Part shown: positions 9,028-16,208 of the stretch, piece by piece
Position numbering within the stretch: the first letter of the stretch is position 1
Layout of the letters: each line of letters begins with the position of its first letter
From: JAUREX01 sp964472135
GTDB taxonomy: Bacteria > Pseudomonadota > Alphaproteobacteria > Rhodobacterales > Rhodobacteraceae
Assembly: GCA_964472135.1 (NCBI GenBank)
Contig: CAYYJB010000009.1
Coordinates: 1 to 48,702, forward strand
Reading direction: 5' to 3'
Length of the DNA: 48,702 nucleotides
The notes under the pieces: generated by a model
Database searches by the model: none
What the model was told of the DNA's origin: nothing
Seen by the model: the letters and a program-made list of their open reading frames with translations, nothing else
Made by a program: the position numbers and the translations under genes

Positions 9028-10230
9028 CTAGCGCAGCCCGTTGCAGAAGCCCCGGATGCGCGTGCAGGCATCCGACAGCACCTCGTCCGAGGTCGCATAG
9101 CTGATGCGGAAGGCGGGCGAGAGGCCGAAGGCCGCGCCGAACACCACCGCCACCCCCGTCTCCTCGAGGAGGGCGGCCGCAAAATCCTCGTCCGTCGCGA
9201 TCTTCGTGCCGCCGGCCGAGGTCCGCCCGATCAGCCCCGCGATGGAGGGATAGACATAGAATGCCCCCTCGGGCACCGGGCAGACGATGCCCGGGCACTG
9301 GTTGAGCATCCCCACGACCAGGTTGCGCCGCCGCTCGAACACCTTGCGGCTCTCGCGGATATAGTCCTGCGGGCCGTTCAGCGCCTCGACCGCCGCCCAC
9401 TGGCTGATCGTGCAGGGGTTCGAGGTCGATTGCGACTGCACCTTGGCCATCGCCTTGATGAGGCTCTCGGGCCCGCCGGCATAGCCGATGCGCCAGCCCG
9501 TCATGGCATAGGCCTTCGACACCCCGTTGCAGGTCAGCGTGCGGCCCTTCAGCCCCGGCTCGACCTGCACGGGCGTGCAGAATTCGAAATCGTCGAACAC
9601 CAGATGCTCGTACATGTCGTCCGTCAGCACCCAGACATGCGGGTGGCGCATCAGCACGTCGGTCAGCGCCTTCAGCTCTGCCCGCGTGTAGCCCGCGCCC
9701 GTGGGGTTCGAGGGCGAGTTGAAGATGAACCACTTGGTGCGCGGCGTGATCGCGGCCTCGAGTTGCGCGGCCGTCAGCTTGAAGCCCGTCTCGATCGGGC
9801 ATTCGATGGCTACGGGCGTCCCGCCCGCGAGCAGCACCATGTCGGGATAGCTGACCCAGTAGGGGGCGGGGATGATGACCTCGTCGCCCGGGTTCAGCGT
9901 CGCGACGAAGGCGTTATAGAGCACCTGCTTGCCGCCCGTGCCCACCGTGATCTCGGCGGGCGTGTAGGTGATGCCGTTCTCGCGCGCGAACTTCGCCACG
10001 ATCGCGGCCTTGAGTTCGGGGATGCCGTCGACGGCGGTGTATTTCGTCCGCCCCTCGTCGATCGCGCGCTTGGCCGCGTCCTTTATGTTCTGCGGCGTGT
10101 CGAAGTCGGGCTCGCCCGCGCCGAGGCCGATGATGTCGCGCCCCTGGCGCGCAAGCTCTTGCGCCTTGCTCGTGACGGCGATGGTGGGCGAGGGTTTCAC
10201 GCGCGACAGCGTGTCGGACAGGAAGGGCAT
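9028..10230 (-). CDS. aatA: Aspartate aminotransferase (PLP-dependent, class I)
   Basis: A 400-residue cytosolic enzyme that interconverts aspartate/2-oxoglutarate and oxaloacetate/glutamate. In alphaproteobacteria this type (aspartate transaminase Ib) often also accepts prephenate or aromatic substrates. The PLP Schiff-base lysine is K239 in NGVSKAYAMTGWRIGY. IGLGAGEPDFDTP, FNSPSNPTG and the C-terminal FRISYATS (substrate-carboxylate Arg) are all visible. The start is ATG 10230 (MPFLSDTLSRVKPSPT); the frame is open far upstream, but that part runs antisense through the XRE and sdhE genes. It is divergent from the XRE regulator. Confidence 0.95.
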   Translation of the reverse strand: MPFLSDTLSRVKPSPTIAVTSKAQELARQGRDIIGLGAGEPDFDTPQNIKDAAKRAIDEGRTKYTAVDGIPELKAAIVAKFARENGITYTPAEITVGTGGKQVLYNAFVATLNPGDEVIIPAPYWVSYPDMVLLAGGTPVAIECPIETGFKLTAAQLEAAITPRTKWFIFNSPSNPTGAGYTRAELKALTDVLMRHPHVWVLTDDMYEHLVFDDFEFCTPVQVEPGLKGRTLTCNGVSKAYAMTGWRIGYAGGPESLIKAMAKVQSQSTSNPCTISQWAAVEALNGPQDYIRESRKVFERRRNLVVGMLNQCPGIVCPVPEGAFYVYPSIAGLIGRTSAGGTKIATDEDFAAALLEETGVAVVFGAAFGLSPAFRISYATSDEVLSDACTRIRGFCNGLR

Positions 10231-10321
10231 GGCGGCCTCGGGTTGGAATCTGCGCGCGGGTCTTCTAGGCTTGGCGGCGCCCGGCTTCAAGGACGACCGG
10301 CGCCATGCAAAGGGAGAACCG

Positions 10322-10747
10322 ATGACCGACATCCAACCCGCCCCGCCCCGCACCGACGACGATTGGTTCGATCCCGACAAGACGACCTTCGGCGACCGTC
10401 TGGCAGGAGCGCGCGAGGCGCAGGGGATGTCGCAGGTCGGGCTGGCGCGTGCGCTCGGCGTGCGGATCGAGACCTTGCGCAACTGGGAGGACGACCGGTC
10501 AGAGCCGCGCGCGAACCGCCTGCAGATGGTGTCGGGCGTGCTCGGCGTCTCGATCAGATGGCTTCTGACCGGCGAGGGCGACGGCCCCGAAGGCCCGGAC
10601 GGTCGGGACAGGGCGCCCGAGGCACGCGCGGTGCTGGCCGAGTTGCGGCGGCTCGGGGCCGATGCCAGCCAGCTTGGCGACCGTGTCGCGCGCGCCGAGC
10701 GTCGTCTGCGCGCGATCCTCGATCGGCCTTCGGGAGATCCGCAGTGA
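10322..10747 (+). CDS. XRE-family helix-turn-helix regulator
   Basis: 141 residues. A Cro/CI-type HTH spans roughly residues 22-80 (FGDRLAGAREAQGMSQVGLA, then LGVRIETLRNWEDDRSEPRA, then LGVSIRWLLTGEG). It is followed by a linker and a C-terminal alpha-helical segment rich in Arg/Ala (AVLAELRRLGADASQLGDRV) that could dimerise. DNA binding is predicted; the targets are unknown. It is divergent from aatA across 91 bp, which would be a natural operator region, and its stop overlaps the sdhE start by four bases, so it is coupled to that gene. Start ATG 10322 has AGGGAG upstream. Confidence 0.85.
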   Translation: MTDIQPAPPRTDDDWFDPDKTTFGDRLAGAREAQGMSQVGLARALGVRIETLRNWEDDRSEPRANRLQMVSGVLGVSIRWLLTGEGDGPEGPDGRDRAPEARAVLAELRRLGADASQLGDRVARAERRLRAILDRPSGDPQ

Positions 10748-11013
10748 CCGAAGATGACGCCATCCGGCTTCGGCGGCTGCGGCTGCGCGCCTGGCGGCGC
10801 GGCACGCGCGAGATGGACCTCATCCTCGGGCCTTTCGCCGATGCCCGGCTCGGCGCGATGCCGCCCGCCGGGGTCGCGGCGTTCGAGGCCCTCATCGCCG
10901 AGGAGGATACCGACCTGCTGGCCTGGGTGATGGGGCAGGTCGCCCCGCCCGCCCGCCATGCATCCATGATCGATGCCCTGCGCCGGCACGCCGCGGACAC
11001 CCGAAGGAATTAG
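10744..11013 (+). CDS. sdhE: FAD assembly factor SdhE (succinate dehydrogenase flavinylation factor)
   Basis: 89 residues starting at GTG 10744 within GTGA, overlapping the XRE stop. The protein carries the family signature RGTREMDLILGPF (the RGxxE motif required for covalent FAD attachment) and the later LIAEEDTDLLAWVMGQ. SdhE promotes covalent flavinylation of SdhA in the cytosol. The sdh genes themselves are not in the window. Length is standard (about 85-95 residues). Confidence 0.92.
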   Translation: MTEDDAIRLRRLRLRAWRRGTREMDLILGPFADARLGAMPPAGVAAFEALIAEEDTDLLAWVMGQVAPPARHASMIDALRRHAADTRRN

Positions 11014-11082
11014 CGGTCATTTACCCAATCTTGGCGATTGCACCCGATTCTGCCCCGGACCAGCGAAGCCGGAGGGGCAAGG

Positions 11083-11580
11083 ATGCCGCAGTCTGACATC
11101 ACCCGAAATGCCTGCCCTGACGAATCGGGCGATCACTATCTTGAGGTGCTTGGCCTGCTCGAGCGACTGCACCGGCTGCTGCTCGACCTCATCAAGGATG
11201 AATTCGAGCGGTTGCGCATCGAGGAGATCAACCCCGTGCAGGCGTTGCTGCTCTACAACGTCGCGGCGGCGGAACTCAGCGTGGGCGAGTTGCGCTCGCG
11301 CGGCTATTACCAGGGCTCGAACGTGAGCTACAACCTCAAGAAGCTCGTCGATCTGGGCTACATGCAGCAACAACGCTCGAACGCCGACCGCCGGTCGGTC
11401 AGGGTCCGGCTGAGCGACAAGGGGTTCGAGGTCCGGACCATGCTCGCCGCGCTCTTTGCCCGCCACGCCGTCCTGATCCGCGATCGCGACCTCATCGAGG
11501 CCCCGACGCTCGAGGCGGTGACCTTCGCGCTGCGCCGGATGGAGCGGTTCTGGAGCGACCAGATCCGCTACATCTACTGA
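11083..11580 (+). CDS. MarR-family winged-helix regulator (LdtR/PetP-like)
   Basis: 165 residues with a strong GGAGGGG five bases before ATG 11083. The protein contains the winged-helix region INPVQALLLYNVAAAELSVG, then LRSRGYYQGSNVSYNLKKLV, then QRSNADRRSVRVRLSDKG, and ends ERFWSDQIRYIY. These blocks resemble the alphaproteobacterial LdtR/PetP group, whose members regulate cell-wall L,D-transpeptidase or respiratory genes. That assignment is from memory of the family, and the target genes are not visible here. It is convergent with mrp: its TGA abuts the mrp stop (TGATCA) with no spacer. Confidence 0.85.
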   Translation: MPQSDITRNACPDESGDHYLEVLGLLERLHRLLLDLIKDEFERLRIEEINPVQALLLYNVAAAELSVGELRSRGYYQGSNVSYNLKKLVDLGYMQQQRSNADRRSVRVRLSDKGFEVRTMLAALFARHAVLIRDRDLIEAPTLEAVTFALRRMERFWSDQIRYIY

Positions 11581-12648
11581 TCAGACCGCACCCGCCGCGA
11601 TCAGCCGGCGCGCGAGGTCGCGAAAGGCGCGCGCCTGTGCCCCCTCGGGGTCCGCGACGACGACGGGCACGCCCGCGTCGCCCGACAGTCGGATATCGAT
11701 ATGGAGCGGGATCTCGGCCAAGAGCGGCACGCCGAGCGCCTCGGCCTCGCGCGCAACCCCGCCGTGGCCGAAGATGTGCTCCTCATGCCCGCAGTTCGAG
11801 CAGACATGCGTCGACATGTTCTCGACCAACCCGAGGATCGGTGTCCCGAGCTTGCGGAACATGTCGATGCCCTTGCGCGCATCGAGCAGCGCCACATCCT
11901 GCGGCGTGCAGACGACGATCGCCCCCCCGAGCGGGGTCTTCTGGCAGAGCGTCAGCTGCACGTCGCCGGTGCCGGGCGGCAGGTCGACCACGAGCACGTC
12001 GAGATCGCCCCATTTCACCTGAAAGAGCATCTGTTGCAGCGCTCCCATCAGCATCGGGCCGCGCCAGACCACCGCCTCGCCCTCGCGCAGCATGAGGCCG
12101 AGCGACATGACCGTCACGCCGTGGCCCTCGAGCGGCAGGATCGTCTTGCCGTCGGGCGAGGCCGGGCGGCCCGTCACCCCCATCATGCGCGGCTGGCTCG
12201 GCCCGTAGATGTCGGCATCGAGCAGGCCCGTCCTGCGCCCCTCGCGCGCGAGGGCCACGGCGAGGTTCGCCGCGACGGTCGATTTGCCGACCCCCCCCTT
12301 GCCAGATGCGACCGCGATGATGCGCGCCACCCCCGGCACCGCGAGGGGGCCCGCCTGCGGCGTCGGATGCCCCCCGACCTTGAGCGAGGGCGGCGCCTTG
12401 GGCGCGCTGTGGGCGGTCATCGCCACCTGCACCGACTGCACGCCGGGCATGGCGCGCACCCGGGCCTCGGCCAAGGCGCGCACGGGCTCCATGGCCTTCG
12501 CCTCGGCCGGATCGACCTCGATCACGAATCGCACCGCGCCGCCCTCGACCACGAGGGCGCGCACGATGCCCGCCGCCCCGAGGGAGCCGCCCGCCGGCAG
12601 CGCCACCCCATCCAGAACCGCCTCGACCTCGGCGCGCGTGACGCTCAT
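11581..12648 (-). CDS. mrp: Fe-S cluster carrier ATPase, Mrp/ApbC/NBP35 family
   Basis: 355 residues. An N-terminal MIP18/DUF59-like domain (about 1-80) precedes a P-loop ATPase domain starting at the deviant Walker A GKGGVGKS (116-123). GLLDADIYGPSQPRMMG, VVDLPPGTGDVQLTL and the cluster-binding CSNC (C283, C286) all fit the family. It is a cytosolic carrier delivering Fe-S clusters to apoproteins. Start ATG 12648 has AGCAGGA upstream; the frame is open further but overlaps asd antisense. It lies downstream of asd on the same strand. Confidence 0.95.
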   Translation of the reverse strand: MSVTRAEVEAVLDGVALPAGGSLGAAGIVRALVVEGGAVRFVIEVDPAEAKAMEPVRALAEARVRAMPGVQSVQVAMTAHSAPKAPPSLKVGGHPTPQAGPLAVPGVARIIAVASGKGGVGKSTVAANLAVALAREGRRTGLLDADIYGPSQPRMMGVTGRPASPDGKTILPLEGHGVTVMSLGLMLREGEAVVWRGPMLMGALQQMLFQVKWGDLDVLVVDLPPGTGDVQLTLCQKTPLGGAIVVCTPQDVALLDARKGIDMFRKLGTPILGLVENMSTHVCSNCGHEEHIFGHGGVAREAEALGVPLLAEIPLHIDIRLSGDAGVPVVVADPEGAQARAFRDLARRLIAAGAV

Positions 12649-12692
12649 GTTCCTGCTCCCCGCGGGCGCCCCACGACCCGCCCGCCTGATCT

Positions 12693-12712
12693 GGGGCCGC
12701 GCGGGCCGCCCC
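12693..12712 (-). terminator. GC-rich hairpin downstream of asd
   Basis: GGGGCCGCGCGGGCCGCCCC at 12693-12712 can fold on a GGGGC/GCCCC stem just after the asd stop and before mrp. There is no T-run; it may partly insulate mrp or only stabilise the 3' end. Confidence 0.35.
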
Positions 12713-12722
12713 GCAAGGCCCT

Positions 12723-13745
12723 TCAGCCCTTGCGCAGGCAGCGGTTGCCGAGCGTCTCGGCGATCTGCACGGCATTGAGGGCGGCACCCTTGCGCAGGTT
12801 GTCCGACACGATCCACATCGACAGCCCGTTCTCGATCGTGCTGTCCTGACGGATGCGGCTGACATAGGTCGCATAATCGCCCACGCATTCGATGGGGGTG
12901 ACGTAGCCGCCCGGCTCGCGCTTGTCGACGACCAGCACGCCCGGCGCCTCGCGCAGGATCTCGCGCGCCTCGTCCTCGTCGAGGAAATCCTCGAACTCGA
13001 TGTTGACGGCCTCGGAGTGGCCGACGAAGACCGGCACGCGCACGCAGGTCGCGGTGACCCTGATCGCGGGGTCGAGGATCTTCTTGGTCTCGGCCACCAT
13101 CTTCCATTCCTCCTTGGTCGAGCCGTCGTCGAGGAAGACGTCGATGTGGGGAATGACGTTGAAGGCGATCTGCTTGGAGAACTTCTTGGGCGCGACCTCC
13201 TGCCCCGGCACGAAGATGCCCTTGGTCTGGTCCCAGAGTTCGTCCATCCCCTCCTTGCCGGCGCCGGAAACCGACTGGTAGGTGGCGACGACGACCCGCT
13301 TGATGCGTGCGCGGTCGTGCAGCGGCTTCAGCGCCACGACCATCTGCGCGGTCGAGCAGTTGGGGTTGGCGATGATGTTGCGCTCGCGATAGCCCTCGAC
13401 CGCCTCGGGGTTCACCTCGGGCACGACGAGGGGCACGCGCGGGTCGTAGCGATAGAGCGAGGAGTTGTCGATCACGATGCAACCCGCCCCGGCGGCGCGG
13501 GGGGCATAGGTCTTGGTTGCCTCGGAGCCGATGGCGAAGAGCGCGATGTCCCAGCCCTCGAAGTCGAAGCCCTCGATGTCCTGGCATTTGAGCGTGCGCT
13601 CGCCGAAGCTGACCTCGGTCCCGATCGACCGGCGCGACGCGAGCGCCGCGATCGCATCGACGGGAAACTCCCGCTCCGCGAGGATGTTCAGCATTTCCCG
13701 GCCCACATTGCCCGTGGCACCCGCGACGACGACCCGATAGCCCAT
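12723..13745 (-). CDS. asd: Aspartate-semialdehyde dehydrogenase
   Basis: 340 residues. It reduces aspartyl phosphate to aspartate semialdehyde with NADPH, feeding lysine/diaminopimelate, threonine and methionine synthesis. The nucleotide-binding GATGNVGREM sits at the start, the catalytic cysteine is C130 in NPNCSTAQM, and HSEAVNIEFE and the QVAVEICL-like C-terminal region are replaced by a normal family ending (NAVQIAETL). Start ATG 13745 gives MGYRVVVAGATG. The cytosolic enzyme is monocistronic or cotranscribed with mrp. Confidence 0.95.
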   Translation of the reverse strand: MGYRVVVAGATGNVGREMLNILAEREFPVDAIAALASRRSIGTEVSFGERTLKCQDIEGFDFEGWDIALFAIGSEATKTYAPRAAGAGCIVIDNSSLYRYDPRVPLVVPEVNPEAVEGYRERNIIANPNCSTAQMVVALKPLHDRARIKRVVVATYQSVSGAGKEGMDELWDQTKGIFVPGQEVAPKKFSKQIAFNVIPHIDVFLDDGSTKEEWKMVAETKKILDPAIRVTATCVRVPVFVGHSEAVNIEFEDFLDEDEAREILREAPGVLVVDKREPGGYVTPIECVGDYATYVSRIRQDSTIENGLSMWIVSDNLRKGAALNAVQIAETLGNRCLRKG

Positions 13746-13776
13746 TCCTGCCTCCCTGAGCGGCAGGGGGGGATTA

Positions 13777-13793
13777 GCGCATCGCGGATGCGC
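13777..13793 (-). terminator. Hairpin 3' of the MFS transporter gene
   Basis: GCGCATC-GCG-GATGCGC is a perfect 7-bp stem with a 3-nt loop. It lies 13 bp past the stop of the minus-strand MFS gene and before the asd start. On the minus strand it is followed by TAATCC, so it is a plausible intrinsic terminator though without a long U-tract. Confidence 0.45.
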
Positions 13794-13805
13794 GCGAAAG
13801 GGGCG

Positions 13806-14987
13806 CTAGTCGGTGCGGTCGGGCACGAAGAGATAGGCGATGCAGCCAAGCGCGAGGATCCCCGCGAAGAAGGCGAAGACCGCGCCGAAGGCGGCCGCCG
13901 CTTCGGCCCCCGCCGCCAGCGCCGCGCCATGCACCCGCCCCGAGACGATCTGGAACACCCCCACCCCGCCCAGGCAGAAGGCGTTGATCAGCGTCACCCC
14001 CCGCCCCGTCAGTTCGGGCGGAAAGAAGGCGCGCCCGTGCGCCATCATCATCGGATAGGTGCTGCCGAAAAGCCCGACCGCGATCAGGAGCGCGACCGCC
14101 GCCGCCACCCCCGGCTGGGGCATGATCGCGAGCGCGCCCGCCGCCGCCACGCAGGCCAGGCTGCCGCCCAGCGCCACGAACTTGCGCGTGCCGAAGACGC
14201 GGTCGAGCGGCCCGTAGGCCAGATTGCCGACGATCATCGCGACCGCCATCCCGAGCGCGACCTGCCCGACGCCTGCCACGTCGAGGCCGAGGACGCCGGC
14301 CGCATAGGGCCCCGCCCAGAGGCCCCGGATGCCCGCAGCGGGGGCGTAGCTGACCATCGCGAACAGGATGAAGAGCCAGAGCCCCGGCGTGCGCAGGATG
14401 CGCCCGTAGCCCCCCGGCGCGGCCGCCTGCGCGAGCATCGGCGGGTCGCGCACCACGATCAGGATCGCCGCGCCCGCGCCCACCGTCAGCGCCGCCAGCC
14501 CGACGAGCGCCGCGCGCCAGCCGAAGACCTCGATCGCCCAGGCGAGCGGCAGCGCGGCTGCGAGGTTGCCGAGGCTCCCCACCCCCACGAGCACGCCCGC
14601 GAGGGTCGCGAAGACCGCGGCCGGAAAGCTGCGGGCAAGGATGTAATAGGCCGCCATCAGCACCGGCGCGCAGCCGACCCCGATCAGCACCATCGCGGCC
14701 ATCACCCAGCCGGGCGATGTCGCGGCCGCAAACATCAGCGCCCCGCCCCCGCCCGCGCCGGCCAGCAGCACGCCCGCCGTGCGCCGCGGCCCGATCCGGT
14801 CGAGCGCCCATCCCACCGGAAACTGCGCCAGCGCGAAGCCGAGGAACCAGAGCCCCGAGGCATCGGCAAGCTGCCCGGCACTCGCCCCGATGTCGGCCGC
14901 GAGGACGGGCGCCATCACCGCGAGGATCGCGCGATAGAACTGGCTGAACAGATAGCCGATCAGCAGGACGGCAAGGCCGGTTGTCAT
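13806..14987 (-). CDS. Major facilitator superfamily transporter
   Basis: A 393-residue inner-membrane protein with about 12 hydrophobic spans. It has an MFS loop 2-3 type motif (FPVGWALDRIGPRRTAGVLL) near residue 55 and a second-half repeat (NLAYGPLDRVFGTRKFVALG). The first span contains YLFSQFYRAILAVMAPVLAADI, a start resembling nitrate/nitrite-like and organic-solute MFS carriers. The substrate cannot be assigned. It is divergent from the TPP-regulated thiBPQ operon, which hints at but does not prove a link to thiamine or precursor uptake. Start ATG 14987 is preferred; an in-frame ATG near 15023 would add a polar extension. Confidence 0.85.
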   Translation of the reverse strand: MTTGLAVLLIGYLFSQFYRAILAVMAPVLAADIGASAGQLADASGLWFLGFALAQFPVGWALDRIGPRRTAGVLLAGAGGGGALMFAAATSPGWVMAAMVLIGVGCAPVLMAAYYILARSFPAAVFATLAGVLVGVGSLGNLAAALPLAWAIEVFGWRAALVGLAALTVGAGAAILIVVRDPPMLAQAAAPGGYGRILRTPGLWLFILFAMVSYAPAAGIRGLWAGPYAAGVLGLDVAGVGQVALGMAVAMIVGNLAYGPLDRVFGTRKFVALGGSLACVAAAGALAIMPQPGVAAAVALLIAVGLFGSTYPMMMAHGRAFFPPELTGRGVTLINAFCLGGVGVFQIVSGRVHGAALAAGAEAAAAFGAVFAFFAGILALGCIAYLFVPDRTD

Positions 14988-15053
14988 GGCGGGGTCCGTG
15001 CGGGGCGTGCTCGGATGCTCCATGCCGGGCCGCGCGGCATCGCGCAAGGGCTC

Positions 15054-15081
15054 TTGCGGGCGCGCGCCGGGGCGGTATGCT
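15054..15081 (+). promoter_or_regulatory. Candidate promoter of the thiBPQ transcript
   Basis: TTGCGG (15054-15059), a 16-bp spacer and TATGCT (15076-15081) form a housekeeping-like promoter. Its expected start site (about 15087-15089) coincides with the first base of the TPP aptamer at 15088, which supports it. Confidence 0.55.
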
Positions 15082-15087
15082 GACGAC

Positions 15088-15167
15088 ACCTCGGGGCGCC
15101 CTTTGGGGCTGAGACGCGCAAGCGGACCCGTTGAACCTGAACCGGTTAGGACCGGCGGAGGGAAGGT
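15088..15167 (+). ncRNA. TPP riboswitch (THI element)
   Basis: The core conserved blocks are present in order: CTCGGGGCGCC, GGGGCTGAGA, a variable stem, ACCCGTTGAACCTGA, CCGGTTAGGACCGG and CGGAGGGAA. P1 can form between ACCT (15088-15091) and AGGT (15164-15167). It binds thiamine pyrophosphate and lies 57 nt upstream of thiB. Downstream, CTCCGCC (15192-15198) is complementary to GGCGGAG (15154-15160) in the aptamer. Part of the same strand, CTCCG, is complementary to CGGAG (15214-15218) in the thiB Shine-Dalgarno. That is the arrangement expected for a translational OFF switch. Confidence 0.95.
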
Positions 15168-15224
15168 CGAAGGTGCCGCAGCGCCTGCCCTCTCCGCCGA
15201 TACGAACTTAGGACGGAGGCGACG

Positions 15225-16208
15225 ATGCGTTTTCTTCTGGCGGCAACACTTGCGATTTGCCCTCTGACAGCCCGGGCCGATGTGCCAGTGCTGACGGTGC
15301 TGGCCTATGACAGCTTCGTGTCCGAATGGGGCCCGGGGCCCGCGATCACGGCCGGGTTCGAGGCCGTCTGTGCCTGCAAGCTCGAGATCATCGGCGCGGG
15401 CGACGGCGCGGCGCTGCTGGCGCGCGCGCGGCTCGAGGGCGGGCGCGGCGCGGCCGATGTGATCGTCGGCCTCGATTCGAACCTCGTGGCGGCGGCGCGC
15501 GACAGCGACCTTTTCGCCCCGCACGGGGTCGAGGCCGCGCTCGATCTGCCCGTCGGCTGGTCCGATCCCGATTTCCTGCCGTTTGACTGGGGGTGGTTCG
15601 CCTTTGTCCATGACCGCACGCGGCTGGCCGATCCGCCCGCGGATTTCGAGGCCCTCGCGGCGTCGGATCTGCGCATCATCGTGCAGGATCCGCGCTCATC
15701 CACGCCCGGCCTCGGCCTCGTGATGTGGGTCGAGGCCGCCTATTGGCCGCGCGCCGCCGAGATCTGGGCGGGCCTTGCCGACAACATCGTGACGGTGACG
15801 CCCGGCTGGTCCGAGGCCTATGGGCTGTTCCTCGAGGGCGAGGCCGACATGGTGCTGAGCTACACGACCTCGCCGGCCTATCACCTCATCGCCGAGGGCG
15901 ACGACAGCAAGGCCGCCGCGCCCTTCGCCGAGGGGCACTACCTTCAGGTCGAGGTCGCGGCGATGCTGGCCGGGTCGGACGCCCCCGATCTGGCGCGCGC
16001 GTTCCTCGCCTATCTCGTCTCGGACGCCGCGCAATCGGTCATCCCCGAGACGAACTGGATGTATCCGGCCGTCACCCCGGCCGCCGGCCTGCCCGAGGGC
16101 TTCGCGACGCTCCACCGGCCCGAGCGGTCGCTCTATCTCGAACCGGCAGAGGCCGAGGCGCTGCGCGGTCCGGCGGTCGAGCGGTGGCGCGGCGCGCTCT
16201 CGCGCTGA
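15225..16208 (+). CDS. thiB: Thiamine ABC transporter, periplasmic binding protein
   Basis: 327 residues with a signal peptide (MRFLLAATLAICPLTARADV), so it is periplasmic. The mature sequence LTVLAYDSFVSEWGPGPAIT, then ADVIVGLDSNL, FDWGWFAFVHD, and IIVQDPRSSTPGLGLVMWVE and SYTTSPAYHL match ThiB/TbpA, which binds thiamine and its phosphates. GGAGG at 15215-15219 sits six bases before ATG 15225 and is inside the riboswitch expression platform. It is the first gene of thiBPQ. Confidence 0.95.
   Translation: MRFLLAATLAICPLTARADVPVLTVLAYDSFVSEWGPGPAITAGFEAVCACKLEIIGAGDGAALLARARLEGGRGAADVIVGLDSNLVAAARDSDLFAPHGVEAALDLPVGWSDPDFLPFDWGWFAFVHDRTRLADPPADFEALAASDLRIIVQDPRSSTPGLGLVMWVEAAYWPRAAEIWAGLADNIVTVTPGWSEAYGLFLEGEADMVLSYTTSPAYHLIAEGDDSKAAAPFAEGHYLQVEVAAMLAGSDAPDLARAFLAYLVSDAAQSVIPETNWMYPAVTPAAGLPEGFATLHRPERSLYLEPAEAEALRGPAVERWRGALSR

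Noticed and set aside
9028..10989. 653-residue version of AatA starting at 10989
   Set aside because: The extra N-terminus is antisense to the XRE and sdhE genes and has no resemblance to aminotransferases; ATG 10230 is the family start.
13017..15083. Very long open frame on the plus strand opposite asd and the MFS gene
   Set aside because: It is antisense to two recognised genes and its translation is Arg/His/Asp-rich low complexity.
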